From: Actinoplanes auranticolor
GTDB taxonomy: Bacteria; Actinomycetota; Actinomycetes; Mycobacteriales; Micromonosporaceae
Direction of reading: 5' to 3'
Assembly: GCF_018332655.1 (NCBI RefSeq)
Contig: NZ_BOQL01000017.1
Location: 1-64,000 of the forward strand
DNA length: 64,000 nt
How positions within the stretch are numbered: position 1 is the stretch's first letter; every line of letters starts with the position of its first letter. Of this stretch, positions 15,230-24,681 are shown piece after piece. Position numbers and translations under genes: made by a program. The notes beneath the pieces are model-generated. The model ran no database searches. It was given only the letters and a program-made list of their open reading frames with translations, and had not been told where the DNA came from.

Positions 15230-15282
15230 CGCTATTGGACGTATCAGGACATTAAGACGCTACGGAGCGTCACACAATAGCG
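15230..15282 (-). promoter_or_regulatory. Nested inverted repeats in the leader of the polysaccharide operon
   Basis: Outer arms CGCTATTG (15230-15237) and CAATAGCG (15275-15282) pair perfectly; inside them GACGCT (15256-15261) pairs with AGCGTC (15266-15271) around ACGG. The element starts 53 bases upstream of the glycosyltransferase start. As RNA it would form a two-level hairpin; as DNA it could be a pair of operators. It does not match any riboswitch consensus I know. The rest of the 489-base gap to 15669 holds no gene. Confidence 0.45.
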
Positions 15283-15610
15283 GCGACCGGACCGTTGCGG
15301 CGAACTGGCCATTCGGCCTATGTCAGACATCCCAGGCGGGCCGAATCTCCGCAGATGGCCCGAAAAGCCGCGTCACCGCGCGTGAGGACGCCGACTGACA
15401 AAGCGGGACGGGAGGGGTGAGCGAGCGAAGTTGCGGTTACTCAACGTATTGACGAGTCGTTTGCCCCGGCGAATTGCCGACCGGCTTCGTCTGATTACAG
15501 TCGGTGAGAAACCGTCGGTCTTCCGACTGAAGAGCCAGCACGATCTGGTCGGTTCGGGGACAACACACGTTGACGGCTCCTGCGATCATCGACATCACCG
15601 CAGGAGCACG

Positions 15611-15633
15611 GGCCGCCCACCTTCCGGGCGGCC
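15611..15633 (+). promoter_or_regulatory. GC hairpin in the 5' leader of the YqiJ-flotillin operon
   Basis: GGCCGCCC (15611-15618) pairs with GGGCGGCC (15626-15633) around a seven-base loop, ending 36 bases before the first gene of the cassette. It could end upstream transcription or act as leader RNA structure; no T tract follows. Confidence 0.4.
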
Positions 15634-15669
15634 GATCGCGGTCGGCACACGGGGAAACGGGGCGGACGC

Positions 15670-16245
15670 ATGGGTGGGTTCTTCGAGGCTGCGCTCAGCT
15701 TCCCCGCCGTCATCTTCACCCCGCTCCTGGTCGTCGTCATCGGTTACTGGCTCGTGGTCATCGTCGGCGGGGCCGATCCCGACGGCGACGGCGGCGGTGA
15801 CGACGGCGGCTTCCTCGGTTTCCTCGGCTTCGGCGGCGTGCCCGCCTCGGTCGTGCTCTCGCTGCTCATCGCGGTCGCCTGGTTCGCCGCGCTGGCCGGT
15901 GGTGAGCTGCTCGGCGCGGTGCCGGCCGGGCTGGTGCTGGCCGGCGCCCTGGTGGTGGCCTGGGTGATCGCGCGCCTGGCCGTGCTGGTGCTGCGGCGTT
16001 TCCTGCCGTCGGGCGCCGAGCCGTCGCGGGCCGACTTCGTCGGACTGACCTGCGTCGTGCGCACCGGGCGGGTCACCGCCACCTTCGGCCAGGCGGAGGT
16101 GCACGCACCCGACGGGTCCTCGGCGGTGGTGCAGGTCCGCCAGGCCGGCAACGACGATCTCCGGGCCGGCACGGTCGCCGTGCTCTACGACTTCGACGCG
16201 GACGGCGAGTTCTTCTGGATCGTCCCCGCAGACGTAGCTCTCTAG
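15670..16245 (+). CDS. NfeD/YqiJ-like membrane protein of the flotillin cassette
   Basis: A 191-residue protein with three predicted membrane helices (about residues 10-33, 55-75 and 80-105), an acidic glycine loop after the first (ADPDGDGGGDDGG), and a C-terminal OB-like beta domain (RADFVGLTCVVRTGRVTATF to the end) as in NfeD and YqiJ. Such proteins are almost always encoded beside SPFH/flotillin proteins and are thought to anchor or assemble them in membrane microdomains. Flotillin starts 24 bases downstream. The start ATG at 15670 is the only sensible one; its ribosome binding site is weak. Confidence 0.85.
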   Translation: MGGFFEAALSFPAVIFTPLLVVVIGYWLVVIVGGADPDGDGGGDDGGFLGFLGFGGVPASVVLSLLIAVAWFAALAGGELLGAVPAGLVLAGALVVAWVIARLAVLVLRRFLPSGAEPSRADFVGLTCVVRTGRVTATFGQAEVHAPDGSSAVVQVRQAGNDDLRAGTVAVLYDFDADGEFFWIVPADVAL

Positions 16246-16269
16246 TCAGCCCCTCGGCAAGAAGGATCA

Positions 16270-18339
16270 ATGATGGACGTGATTTCCACCGGACTCGGTG
16301 TGCTCATCGCCGTCGTGCTGCTCATCGTGCTCGGCGTCGTCTTCTTCCTCAGCCGCATGTTCCGCAAGGTGGAGCAGGGCAAGGCGCTCATCGTGTCGAA
16401 GGTGCGCCGGGTCGACGTCACCTTCACCGGCGCGGTCGTGCTGCCCGTACTGCACAAGGCCGAGACGATGGACATCTCGGTGAAGACCATCGAGATCTCC
16501 CGGACCGGCCGGGAGGGGCTGATCTGCCGGGACAACATCCGGGCGGACATCCGGATCACGTTCTTCGTCCGGGTCAACAAGACCACCGAGGACGTCATCA
16601 AGGTCGCCCAGGCGATCGGCACCACGCGGGCCAGCAGCGAGCAGACGCTGCAGGAGTTGTTCAGCGCCAAGTTCTCCGAGGCGCTCAAGACGGTCGGCAA
16701 GCAGCTGGACTTCGTCGACCTCTACACCAAGCGCAACGAGTTCCGGGACCAGATCATCGAGGTGATCGGCACCGACCTCAACGGCTACAGCCTCGAGGAC
16801 GCCGCGATCGACTTCCTCGAGCAGACCCCGATGCACTCGCTGGACCCGAAGAACATCCTCGACGCCCAGGGCATCCGGAAGATCACCGAGCTGACCGCGA
16901 TCGAGGCGGTCCGCACCAACGACTTCCGGCGCAACGAGGAGAAGGAGATCACCCGGCAGAACGTGGACGCCCGGGAGGCGATCCTCGAGCTGGAGCGCCG
17001 GCAGGCGGACGCGGAGATCAAGCAGAACCGCGAGATCGAGACCATCCGGGCCCGCGAGACGGCGGAGATCCAGCTCGCCCAGGCCGAGGAGCGGCTCCGC
17101 GCCGAGGGCGCCCACCTGCGTACCGAGCAGCAGCTCGGCGTGCAGAAGCAGAACAAGGACCGGGAGATCGCGGTCGCCGAGAAGAACCGCGAGCGGGTCA
17201 TCGCGATCGAGACCGAGCGCATCGAGAAGGACCGGATGCTCGAGGTCATCGGCCGCGAACGCGAGACCGAGCTGTCCACGATCTCCAAGGACAAGGAGGT
17301 CGAGGGCGAGAAGCGGGCCATCGCCGAGGTGATCCGCGAGCGCATCGCCGTGGAGAAGACGGTCGCCGAGCAGGAGGAGAACATCAAGCGCCTGCGCGTC
17401 GTCGAGGAAGCCGAGCGCACCCGCCAGGCCGTGATCATCAACGCCGAGGCCGAGGCCCAGGAGGCGCTGGTCAAGGACATCAAGGCGGCCGAGGCGGCAG
17501 AGACCGCGGCCCGGTTCAAGGCCCGCGAGGAGCTGCTGCTGGCCGAGGCGCGCCAGCAGACCGCGGAGCTCGACGCCCGCGCCAAGATCCGGCTGGCCGA
17601 GGGTACGCAGGCCGAGGCGGCCGCCGCCGGCCTGGCCGACGTGCAGGTGCGCGAGCGCAACGCCGAGGTCATCGAGAAGACCGGCCGGGCCAACGCCGAG
17701 GTCACCGAGCTGACCGGCCGCGCCGAGGCCATCGTGGAGCGGGAGAAGGCGCTGGTCGCCGCCGAGGCGATCCGCGAGAAGCTGAAGGGCGAGGCCGAGG
17801 GCCTGACCGAGAAGGCCGCGGCGATGGGCGCGCTGGACGACGCCACCCGCGAGCACGAGGAGTACCGGCTGCGGCTGGAGACGGAGAAGGAGATCCGGCT
17901 CGCCGGCATCACCGTGCACAAGGAGATCGCCGAGTCCCAGGCGATGGTCGTGGCGGCCGGCCTGGAGAAGGCGAACATCGACATCGTCGGCGGCGACTCG
18001 GTCTTCTTCGACAAGCTGCTCGGCTCGATCACCATGGGCAAGAGCCTGGACGGCTTCGTCGAGCACTCCACCGTGGCGCAGGGTCTCGGCTCGCGCTACC
18101 TCGACGGTTCGGCCAGCATCACCGACGACCTGAGCCGGCTGCTCGGCTCGGTCTCCACCGGTGACGTGGCGAACCTGACGCTGGCGGCCTTCCTCACCCA
18201 GCAGATCAAGAACGGTGGCGAGGACTCGGGCAAGCTGCGCGAGCTGCTCGCCGCCGCGAAGAAGCTGGGCGTCGCCGACACCAGGGTCTCCGCCCTGACC
18301 GCGACCCCGGCCAACGGCACGGTGGTGGCCCAGCAGTGA
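16270..18339 (+). CDS. Flotillin (YqiK-like SPFH protein)
   Basis: A 689-residue SPFH protein. A membrane-inserting hydrophobic segment lies at about residues 5-27. The SPFH domain covers about 35-200 (KVEQGKALIVSKVRRVDVTF, later NKTTEDVIKVAQAIGTTRAS). A very long Glu/Ala/Arg-rich coiled coil with repeated EAE/RE heptads spans about 210-560. Flotillins form large ring or lattice assemblies marking membrane domains and are linked to cell-envelope stress and membrane fluidity in bacteria. ATG ATG at 16270/16273: the second has AAGGA six bases upstream and may be the true start. The last codons overlap the ATPase start (GTGA), so the two are coupled. Confidence 0.92.
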   Translation: MMDVISTGLGVLIAVVLLIVLGVVFFLSRMFRKVEQGKALIVSKVRRVDVTFTGAVVLPVLHKAETMDISVKTIEISRTGREGLICRDNIRADIRITFFVRVNKTTEDVIKVAQAIGTTRASSEQTLQELFSAKFSEALKTVGKQLDFVDLYTKRNEFRDQIIEVIGTDLNGYSLEDAAIDFLEQTPMHSLDPKNILDAQGIRKITELTAIEAVRTNDFRRNEEKEITRQNVDAREAILELERRQADAEIKQNREIETIRARETAEIQLAQAEERLRAEGAHLRTEQQLGVQKQNKDREIAVAEKNRERVIAIETERIEKDRMLEVIGRERETELSTISKDKEVEGEKRAIAEVIRERIAVEKTVAEQEENIKRLRVVEEAERTRQAVIINAEAEAQEALVKDIKAAEAAETAARFKAREELLLAEARQQTAELDARAKIRLAEGTQAEAAAAGLADVQVRERNAEVIEKTGRANAEVTELTGRAEAIVEREKALVAAEAIREKLKGEAEGLTEKAAAMGALDDATREHEEYRLRLETEKEIRLAGITVHKEIAESQAMVVAAGLEKANIDIVGGDSVFFDKLLGSITMGKSLDGFVEHSTVAQGLGSRYLDGSASITDDLSRLLGSVSTGDVANLTLAAFLTQQIKNGGEDSGKLRELLAAAKKLGVADTRVSALTATPANGTVVAQQ

Positions 18340-21300
18340 CGACCGCGCCCGTGGGTGCCGCGGCCACCGAGGCCGCGGCACTGGATGCCGGCACCTACGA
18401 GGTGCTGCGCGCCCGGCTCGGTGGCCAGGCCAAGGAGCTGGCCGCGCGGGCCGAGGCGCTCAACGCCCGCCGGGTGGAGACCTTCGGCGGGCAGCAGATG
18501 CGGCTGCTCGGCACCGAGCGCATCCGCACCGTCAACAACTGCGTGCCCCGCGACGTCGTGCAGGTCGGCGGCGCGATGCTGTTCGGCTACAACGTGTTCA
18601 TCGGGCTCAAGACGGAGACGTCGATCGACGACGTGTTCTCGGTGCACGGCTTCGGCCGCGACGGCGAGGCGTTCCGCTTCGACCCGGGCACCGCGCTGCC
18701 CGGCCTGCTCGACGATCCGGTCTTCCAGCGCGACTTCGCGGAGCTGTACAGGTACTACCGCGAGACCCACCTGCTGCAGCTGCGCCGGCTGGAGGGCCTG
18801 CTGCTGGCGGTCTTCCAGACCGGGGCGCGGGCGGACGACCTGAAGGTGCTGCGCTGGAAGGTCGGCGTCGACGGCTCGGTGGCGTACGTGGACAACCGAG
18901 GCGAACGCGACCACGTCTTCCCCTCGTCGCACGACTTCGAGTGGACGCCGACCACCCGGGAGCAGCACGTCCTCGGCCGGCACCCGCACGTGTCCATCGA
19001 GGACGAGGTCTTCGTGGAGACGGTCGGCGGCAGCCTGACCGTCAAGGTGGAGAACAACACCGAGGACGGCGAGGGCATCTTCTCCGAGCCGGTCGACGAG
19101 CCGCTGCAGAGCCTCGCCGACGCGGAGATCGCGTACGCCCGGATCGGCCCGCTGATCCTGCTGCGGGTGCTGCCGTACAAGGAGACCACCCAGCGGTATC
19201 TGATCTTCAACACCCGTACCCGGGACGTGCGGCGCCTCGACGGGATCGGCCAGGCCTGCCAGCGGCTGCCCGAGGACCAGGGCGTCATCTTCCCGGGCGG
19301 CTACTACCTCGCCACCGGGGTGGCCAAGACGTTCGACGCGGACGTCACCGACCTCGAGTTCGAGCGCGTGGTCCGGTCGGTCAACGGCGAGGACGTGCTC
19401 TACGTCTTCCACGCGCGGGCCTCGGGGCGGTATCTGCTGCTGCCGTACAACGTGATCCGCAAGGAGGTCGCCACCCCGATCACCTGCCACGGGTATTCGC
19501 TGTTCGACGACGGCACGCTGATCGCCTTCCGGCACGTCACCGACGAGCCGACCCGGGTGCACCCGATGCAGGTGTGGCAGACGCCGTACGTCTCGGACAC
19601 GTACGCCGCGGCGCAGCCGGTCGGCAGCGGACCGCTGGACCGGGTGGGCAACGCCGACCTGGTACGGGGCATCGCCGACACGCTGTCGGTGGCCCGGATG
19701 GTCGACGAGATGACGCCCTCCGGCGCGGTCTTCGAGGCCATCATCGCCGCGTGCGGCCGGCTCTTCGACCACTACCACTGGCTCGGCGAGCGCGAGCTGG
19801 GCGACCTGCGGACCCCGCTGTCGGAGGTCCGCGCCACCGCCGAGCAGGTCCTGGACGAGTACGAGTCGGTGCAGGAACTGACCACCCAGGCCGCCACCGC
19901 GGTCGACGAGGCCGCCACCGCGACCACCTCGCTGATCCGCCGGGCCCGGGGCGAGGTGCCCACCACGACCGACGCCTGGATCCGGCAGCTCGCCTCGCTG
20001 CGCCAGGCCCAGGGGCGGATCGTCACCCTGCGCGAGCTGCGCTACGTCGACCTGGGCCGCCTCGACAGCCTCGAGCACGACCTGGCCGCCGAGGTGGATT
20101 CCACCGCCCGCCGCGCGGTCGAGTTCCTCCAGCGCGCGGATGCCTTCGCCGGCTATCAGCAGTCGGTCGAGCAACTGGTGGCCGACGCCGCCGGGATCGC
20201 CACCGTCGCCGAGGCCGGGCCGGTCGGCGAGCGGCTCACCGAGCAGGCCGACGGCCTGCAGGTGGTCACCGAGGTGGTCGGCGGTCTGGACATCGCCGAC
20301 GCCACCGTGCGGGTGGCCATCCTGGAACGCATCGGCGAGGTGCTCGGCGGAGTCAACCGGGCCCGCGCCACGCTGGACGCGCGCCGGCGGGAGCTGGCCG
20401 CGGTCGAGGGCCGGGCCGCGTTCGCGGCGGAGTTCACCTTGCTGGGTCAGTCCGTCACGGCCGCGCTGGCCGCCGCGGACACCCCGGAACGCAGCGATGA
20501 GCAGGTCGCCAAGCTGATGCTGCAGGTGGAGGCGCTGGAGTCGCGGTTCGGCGACTTCGACGACTTCGTGGACCAGCTCAGCGCCAAGCGCTCGGAGGTC
20601 TACGAGGCGTTCGCCGCCCGCCGGCAGTCGCTGCTCGACGAGCGGGCGCGGCGCGCCGACCGGCTGGTCGACTCCGCCCAGCGCACGCTGGCCAGCGTGC
20701 AGCGCCGAGTGGCCGCGCTGGGCACCCTCGACGAGGTCAACACCTACTTCGCCACCGATCCGATGGTCGGCAAGCTGCGCTCGGTCGCGGGCGAGCTGCG
20801 TACCCTCGGCGACACGGTCCGGGCCGAGGAGCTGGACGGGCGGGTCAAGGCCGCCCGGCAGGAGGCCGGCCGGGCCCTGCGCGACCGCCTCGACCTGTAC
20901 GGCGCCGACGGCAACACCATCCGGCTGGGCCGGCACACGTTCGCGGTGAACACCCAGGCCATCGACCTGACCCTGGTGCCGCACGGCGACGAGCTGGCGT
21001 TCGCGATCACCGGCACGGACTACCGGGCGCCGGTCCGGGACGCCTCTTTCTTGGCCACCCGGGCGTACTGGGACCAGACCGTCGTCTCCGAGACCGCCGC
21101 GGTCTACCGCGGCGAGCACCTCGCGGCCGCTCTGCTCGCCGACGATCCGGCCGGAGTCGCGGCAGCCGCCGCGGACGGCACGCTGCTGACCGTCGTGCGC
21201 CGGGCCGCCGAGGCCCGCTACGACGAGGGTTACGAGCGCGGTGTCCACGACGCCGACGCGGCGCTGATCCTGGATGCGCTGATCCGCCTGCGCGCCGCCG

Positions 21301-23213
21301 CCGGCCTGCTGCGCTTCCCCGGTCCGGTGCGCGCAGCCGCTCAGCTTCTCTGGGCATTCGGCGAGGGCGACAAGGCGAGCTGGGCGCGGCGGGCGTCCTC
21401 GCTGGTCCGCGCCCGGGACATGTTCGGCTCGGCCGGTTCCGCCCTGCCCGAGCTCTACGCCGAGCTCAGCCCGGAGCCCCTGGTCGGCGAGTACCTGGTG
21501 GAGGAGCTGGCGAGCACCCCGGCCGGGTTCGTCACCAGCGCCGGGGCACGCACCCTGGTCGAACGCTTCCACCGGGCGCTGGGCAGCGGTCCGGCGACGG
21601 CATCCCGCGACTACGCGGACGACCTGCGGACGCTCGCGGATGATCTCGCGGCGCGGCAGCAGCTCGTCACCACCTGGCTGACCGCTTTCCTGGCCGCGCA
21701 GCCGGACGCCGGGTCGGCCGACGACCTCGCCGAGGCGGTGGCTCTGGAACTGACCGGTACCGCGCTGACCCGGTACGACTCCGCGGCGGCGCTGACCGAG
21801 ACCGTTTCCCGGCTGCTCGGCAACCACCCGCGGATCGCCGACGGCAAGATCACTTTGCGGCTGGACGAGGTGCTGACCCGTACCCGCGAGTTCCGGGCCA
21901 CCGCGGTGCCGGCGTACCGGGCGTACCAGAAGCAGCGGACCGCCCTGGCCGCCGCCGAACGCGAACGCCTGCGCCTGGACGAGTTCAAGCCGGGCGTGAT
22001 GACCGCCTTCGTGCGCAACCGGCTGCTGGACGAGGTCTACCTGCCGCTGATCGGCGACAACCTGGCCCGCCAGCTGGGCGCGGCCGGCGACGCCAAGCGC
22101 ACCGACCAGTCCGGCCTGCTGCTGCTCATCTCCCCGCCCGGCTACGGCAAGACGACCCTGATGGAATACGTCGCCAACCGCCTCGGCCTGGTCTTCGTCA
22201 AGGTCAACGGCCCGGCCCTGGGCCACGACGTCACCTCGCTGGACCCGGCCGAGGCGCCGAACGCGACGGCCCGCCAGGAGGTCGAGAAGATCTCCTTCGC
22301 GCTGGAGATGGGCAACAACGTCCTGCTCTACCTGGATGACATCCAGCACACCTCACCGGAGCTGCTGCAGAAGTTCATCTCGCTCTGTGACGCGCAGCGC
22401 CGGATGGAAGGCGTCTGGGAGGGCCGGACCCGCACGTACGACATGCGGGGCAAGCGGTTCGCGGTGTGCATGGCCGGCAACCCGTACACCGAGAGCGGGC
22501 AGCGCTTCCGGATCCCGGACATGCTGGCCAACCGGGCCGACGTGTGGAACCTCGGCGACGTGCTGGCCGGGCGCGACGACGTCTTCGAGATGTCGTACCT
22601 GGAGAACGCGCTGACGTCGAACCAGGTGCTGGCCCCGCTGTCCGCCCGCGACCGCGCCGACCTGCCCCTGCTGGTGCGGCTGGCCGAGGGCGACGACTCG
22701 GTACGGCCCGACCGGCTCAGCTACGCGTACTCGGCGACCGAGCTGGAACAGGTGCTCTCGGTGCTGCGCAAGATGCGCCGGGTGCAGCGGGTGGTGCTGC
22801 GCAACAACCAGGCGTACATCGCCTCGGCCGGGCAGTCCGACGCGGCGCGCACCGAACCGCCGTTCAAGCTGCAGGGCTCGTACCGCAACATGAACAAGCT
22901 GGCCGAGCGGATCGTCCCGGTGATGAACGAGGCCGAGCTGGAGCTGGTCATCGACGACCACTACCGCGGCGAGGCGCAGACGCTGACGACCGGCGCGGAG
23001 GCGAACCTGCTGAAGCTGGCCGAGCTGCGCGGACGGCTGACCGCGGAGCAGGAGCAGCGGTGGGCCGAGGTGAAGGCGGCCTTCCTGCGCGAGCAGGCGC
23101 TGGGCGGCGACGGGGACGACCCGATGAGCCGCGCGGTGGGCGCGGTGGGCCTGCTGGCCGACCGCGTCGGCGGCATCGAGAAGGCCATCGGCCGGCTCGC
23201 CGACCCCGGCTGA
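18336..23213 (+). CDS. Giant AAA ATPase with DUF3686 (annotated elsewhere as DNA repair ATPase)
   Basis: A 1625-residue soluble protein. The N-terminal 450 residues match DUF3686, a domain of unknown structure and role. The middle (about 450-1000) is a long predicted coiled coil. The C-terminal AAA module has Walker A SPPGYGKTTL at about 1266-1275 and Walker B VLLYLDDIQH near 1330, followed by a sensor/lid region (DMLANRADVWNLGDVLAGRD). The DNA-repair label used for relatives rests on weak similarity; no nuclease or DNA-binding motif is visible. GTG at 18336 overlaps the flotillin stop by four bases. Conserved linkage of this ATPase with flotillin and a YqiJ-like protein suggests an ATP-driven membrane-scaffold machine; that role is inference. 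Confidence 0.88.
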   Translation: MTTAPVGAAATEAAALDAGTYEVLRARLGGQAKELAARAEALNARRVETFGGQQMRLLGTERIRTVNNCVPRDVVQVGGAMLFGYNVFIGLKTETSIDDVFSVHGFGRDGEAFRFDPGTALPGLLDDPVFQRDFAELYRYYRETHLLQLRRLEGLLLAVFQTGARADDLKVLRWKVGVDGSVAYVDNRGERDHVFPSSHDFEWTPTTREQHVLGRHPHVSIEDEVFVETVGGSLTVKVENNTEDGEGIFSEPVDEPLQSLADAEIAYARIGPLILLRVLPYKETTQRYLIFNTRTRDVRRLDGIGQACQRLPEDQGVIFPGGYYLATGVAKTFDADVTDLEFERVVRSVNGEDVLYVFHARASGRYLLLPYNVIRKEVATPITCHGYSLFDDGTLIAFRHVTDEPTRVHPMQVWQTPYVSDTYAAAQPVGSGPLDRVGNADLVRGIADTLSVARMVDEMTPSGAVFEAIIAACGRLFDHYHWLGERELGDLRTPLSEVRATAEQVLDEYESVQELTTQAATAVDEAATATTSLIRRARGEVPTTTDAWIRQLASLRQAQGRIVTLRELRYVDLGRLDSLEHDLAAEVDSTARRAVEFLQRADAFAGYQQSVEQLVADAAGIATVAEAGPVGERLTEQADGLQVVTEVVGGLDIADATVRVAILERIGEVLGGVNRARATLDARRRELAAVEGRAAFAAEFTLLGQSVTAALAAADTPERSDEQVAKLMLQVEALESRFGDFDDFVDQLSAKRSEVYEAFAARRQSLLDERARRADRLVDSAQRTLASVQRRVAALGTLDEVNTYFATDPMVGKLRSVAGELRTLGDTVRAEELDGRVKAARQEAGRALRDRLDLYGADGNTIRLGRHTFAVNTQAIDLTLVPHGDELAFAITGTDYRAPVRDASFLATRAYWDQTVVSETAAVYRGEHLAAALLADDPAGVAAAAADGTLLTVVRRAAEARYDEGYERGVHDADAALILDALIRLRAAAGLLRFPGPVRAAAQLLWAFGEGDKASWARRASSLVRARDMFGSAGSALPELYAELSPEPLVGEYLVEELASTPAGFVTSAGARTLVERFHRALGSGPATASRDYADDLRTLADDLAARQQLVTTWLTAFLAAQPDAGSADDLAEAVALELTGTALTRYDSAAALTETVSRLLGNHPRIADGKITLRLDEVLTRTREFRATAVPAYRAYQKQRTALAAAERERLRLDEFKPGVMTAFVRNRLLDEVYLPLIGDNLARQLGAAGDAKRTDQSGLLLLISPPGYGKTTLMEYVANRLGLVFVKVNGPALGHDVTSLDPAEAPNATARQEVEKISFALEMGNNVLLYLDDIQHTSPELLQKFISLCDAQRRMEGVWEGRTRTYDMRGKRFAVCMAGNPYTESGQRFRIPDMLANRADVWNLGDVLAGRDDVFEMSYLENALTSNQVLAPLSARDRADLPLLVRLAEGDDSVRPDRLSYAYSATELEQVLSVLRKMRRVQRVVLRNNQAYIASAGQSDAARTEPPFKLQGSYRNMNKLAERIVPVMNEAELELVIDDHYRGEAQTLTTGAEANLLKLAELRGRLTAEQEQRWAEVKAAFLREQALGGDGDDPMSRAVGAVGLLADRVGGIEKAIGRLADPG

Positions 23214-23224
23214 GCCGCGGGGCG

Positions 23225-23944
23225 TCAGTCCTGGGAGCGGAGCAGGGTCGGGTTGTCGCGGAGCAGGGCAGCCAGGCGCTTCGCCGCGATCTCCGTCTCC
23301 TCGGGCTCGACCCGCAGCGGGATCGGCTCCGGCAGCGGTGCCGGCATGCCGCGCTGCTGATCCTGGTAGTCGGCCGTGCGCTGGGCCGCGCTCGGCTCCT
23401 CCGGGGCCCGGTGCTGCTCGGCGTGGATCCGCCGGGTGGTCTGCGGCGGCACCTCCGGCGGGGGCGTCGCGGCGAACGGGTGCGGCTGGAACTGTTCCGG
23501 TCGGCGGGGGGCCGGCTCCGCGTACCGCTCGTGGTCAACCGGCTCCTGATAGTGCAGGCGACGGGTTTCCTGGCCACTCTCCGCGGGCTGCTCGAAGCGG
23601 TAGCCGTGGGGCGGGGTGTACGCCTCCGGCTCGTCCAGGTCGATGTCGAAGTCCGCGTGCCGGGGTGAGGTGGGCGCGGCCTCGGCCACCCGGTCGGCGA
23701 CCGTGTTGTCCGCGCTGACCTGCACGATGCCGTCCTCGACCGCGAAGTGCAGCAGCACGGGGTCGCCCGCACCCTCGACGCCGACGGTCACGCCGAGCTC
23801 GGGGTTGCGGCCGACGACAGCGGCGATCGCCTCGACCAGCTCCGTCACCGCCGGCGGGGTGCCGTTGGCCTCCGCCGCGGCACGGCGGCGCAGCTCGTCC
23901 CGGCGCGCCAGCTTGTCAAGCGCATCGTCCAGTCCGCCTCGCAC
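23225..23944 (-). CDS. Hypothetical proline-rich protein downstream of the conservon
   Basis: A 239-residue protein of unknown function. The N-terminal 85 residues look folded (DDALDKLARRDELRRRAAAE, then LVEAIAAVVGRNPELGVTVG and LLHFAVEDGIVQVSADNTVA); the middle is a Pro/Gln/Arg-rich, probably disordered linker; a short helix closes the protein (EIAAKRLAALLRDNPTLLRS). No signal or membrane segment. GTG at 23944 has GGGAGG upstream. It follows the conservon GTPase gene by 107 bases on the same strand, so it may be the last gene of that operon, and it converges on the DUF3686 gene with an 11-base gap. Confidence 0.75.
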   Translation of the reverse strand: MRGGLDDALDKLARRDELRRRAAAEANGTPPAVTELVEAIAAVVGRNPELGVTVGVEGAGDPVLLHFAVEDGIVQVSADNTVADRVAEAAPTSPRHADFDIDLDEPEAYTPPHGYRFEQPAESGQETRRLHYQEPVDHERYAEPAPRRPEQFQPHPFAATPPPEVPPQTTRRIHAEQHRAPEEPSAAQRTADYQDQQRGMPAPLPEPIPLRVEPEETEIAAKRLAALLRDNPTLLRSQD

Positions 23945-24051
23945 GTCACCGTCCTCCCGTCACATGCAGTCGCCGGTAATACTGTGCCCGTTCCGGGGGC
24001 GGTTTGGGAACCGGCTGGGAAGCGACCCGGCGCACACTGAGCCCCGCAACC

Positions 24052-24681
24052 TTACGACCGCATCTTCATGGCCTTGTCGAGAGCCTGGTCCAGAACCACC
24101 AGCAGAGCATCCCGCACCGACCCCCGGAAGCGGGCGTCGAACTGGACGATCGGCACGTCATCGCGGACGGCGAGGGCCCAGCGGACCTCGTCCAGGTTGT
24201 AGCCGAGCTGGCCGTTGAAGGTGTTGACGCCCACCACGAACGGCAGCCCGGCGCGCTCGAAATAGTCCACCGCGGGATAACAGTCATCGATCCGGGTCGT
24301 ATCGACCACCACGAGTGCACCGAGGGCGCCGCGGACCAGGTCGTCCCACATGAAGGCGAAGCGGGTCTGGCCGGGCGTGCCGAACAGGTACAGCTTCAGC
24401 GTGTGGTCGATGGTCACGCAGCCGAAGTCCATGGCGATGGTCGTGGTCGTCTTGCTGGACGCCTGGCCGGGGTCGTCCACGCCGACGCCCTCCATGGTCA
24501 TCTCCGCCTCGGTGGTCAGCGGCGAGATCTCGGAGATGGCGCCCACGGTGGTCGTCTTGCCCACGCCGAAGCCGCCGGCCACGATGATTTTGACCGGCAC
24601 CGGGGGCGCGGTCCGCTGGGGCCCGCTGGGCACGCGGGCCGTGCCGACGACGCGGTTGTCAGGATATGGATCGAAGTCCAC
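24052..24681 (-). CDS. cvnD: Conservon small GTPase (CvnD-like)
   Basis: A 209-residue Ras/MglA-like GTPase of the kind found at the end of every actinobacterial conservon. P-loop GGFGVGKTTTV at about residues 35-45, switch/G3 FGTPGQTRFAFMW, and a guanine-specificity region around VGVNTFNG, where N-K-x-D is degenerate as is usual in this family. It probably cycles between GTP and GDP forms at the membrane complex formed with CvnA-C. GTG start at 24681; its 5' end overlaps the DUF742 gene by 23 bases. Confidence 0.92.
   Translation of the reverse strand: MDFDPYPDNRVVGTARVPSGPQRTAPPVPVKIIVAGGFGVGKTTTVGAISEISPLTTEAEMTMEGVGVDDPGQASSKTTTTIAMDFGCVTIDHTLKLYLFGTPGQTRFAFMWDDLVRGALGALVVVDTTRIDDCYPAVDYFERAGLPFVVGVNTFNGQLGYNLDEVRWALAVRDDVPIVQFDARFRGSVRDALLVVLDQALDKAMKMRS

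Noticed and set aside
15230..15282. Riboswitch of a known class in the polysaccharide operon leader
   Set aside because: The nested repeats do not match the cyclic di-GMP or cyclic di-AMP riboswitch consensus that I know.
18096..22349. Very long antisense open frame (about 1417 codons) opposite the DUF3686 gene
   Set aside because: The sense frame has clear Walker motifs and coding pattern; the antisense frame is rich in Asp/Gly/Leu/Val/Arg and typical of GC-rich shadow frames.
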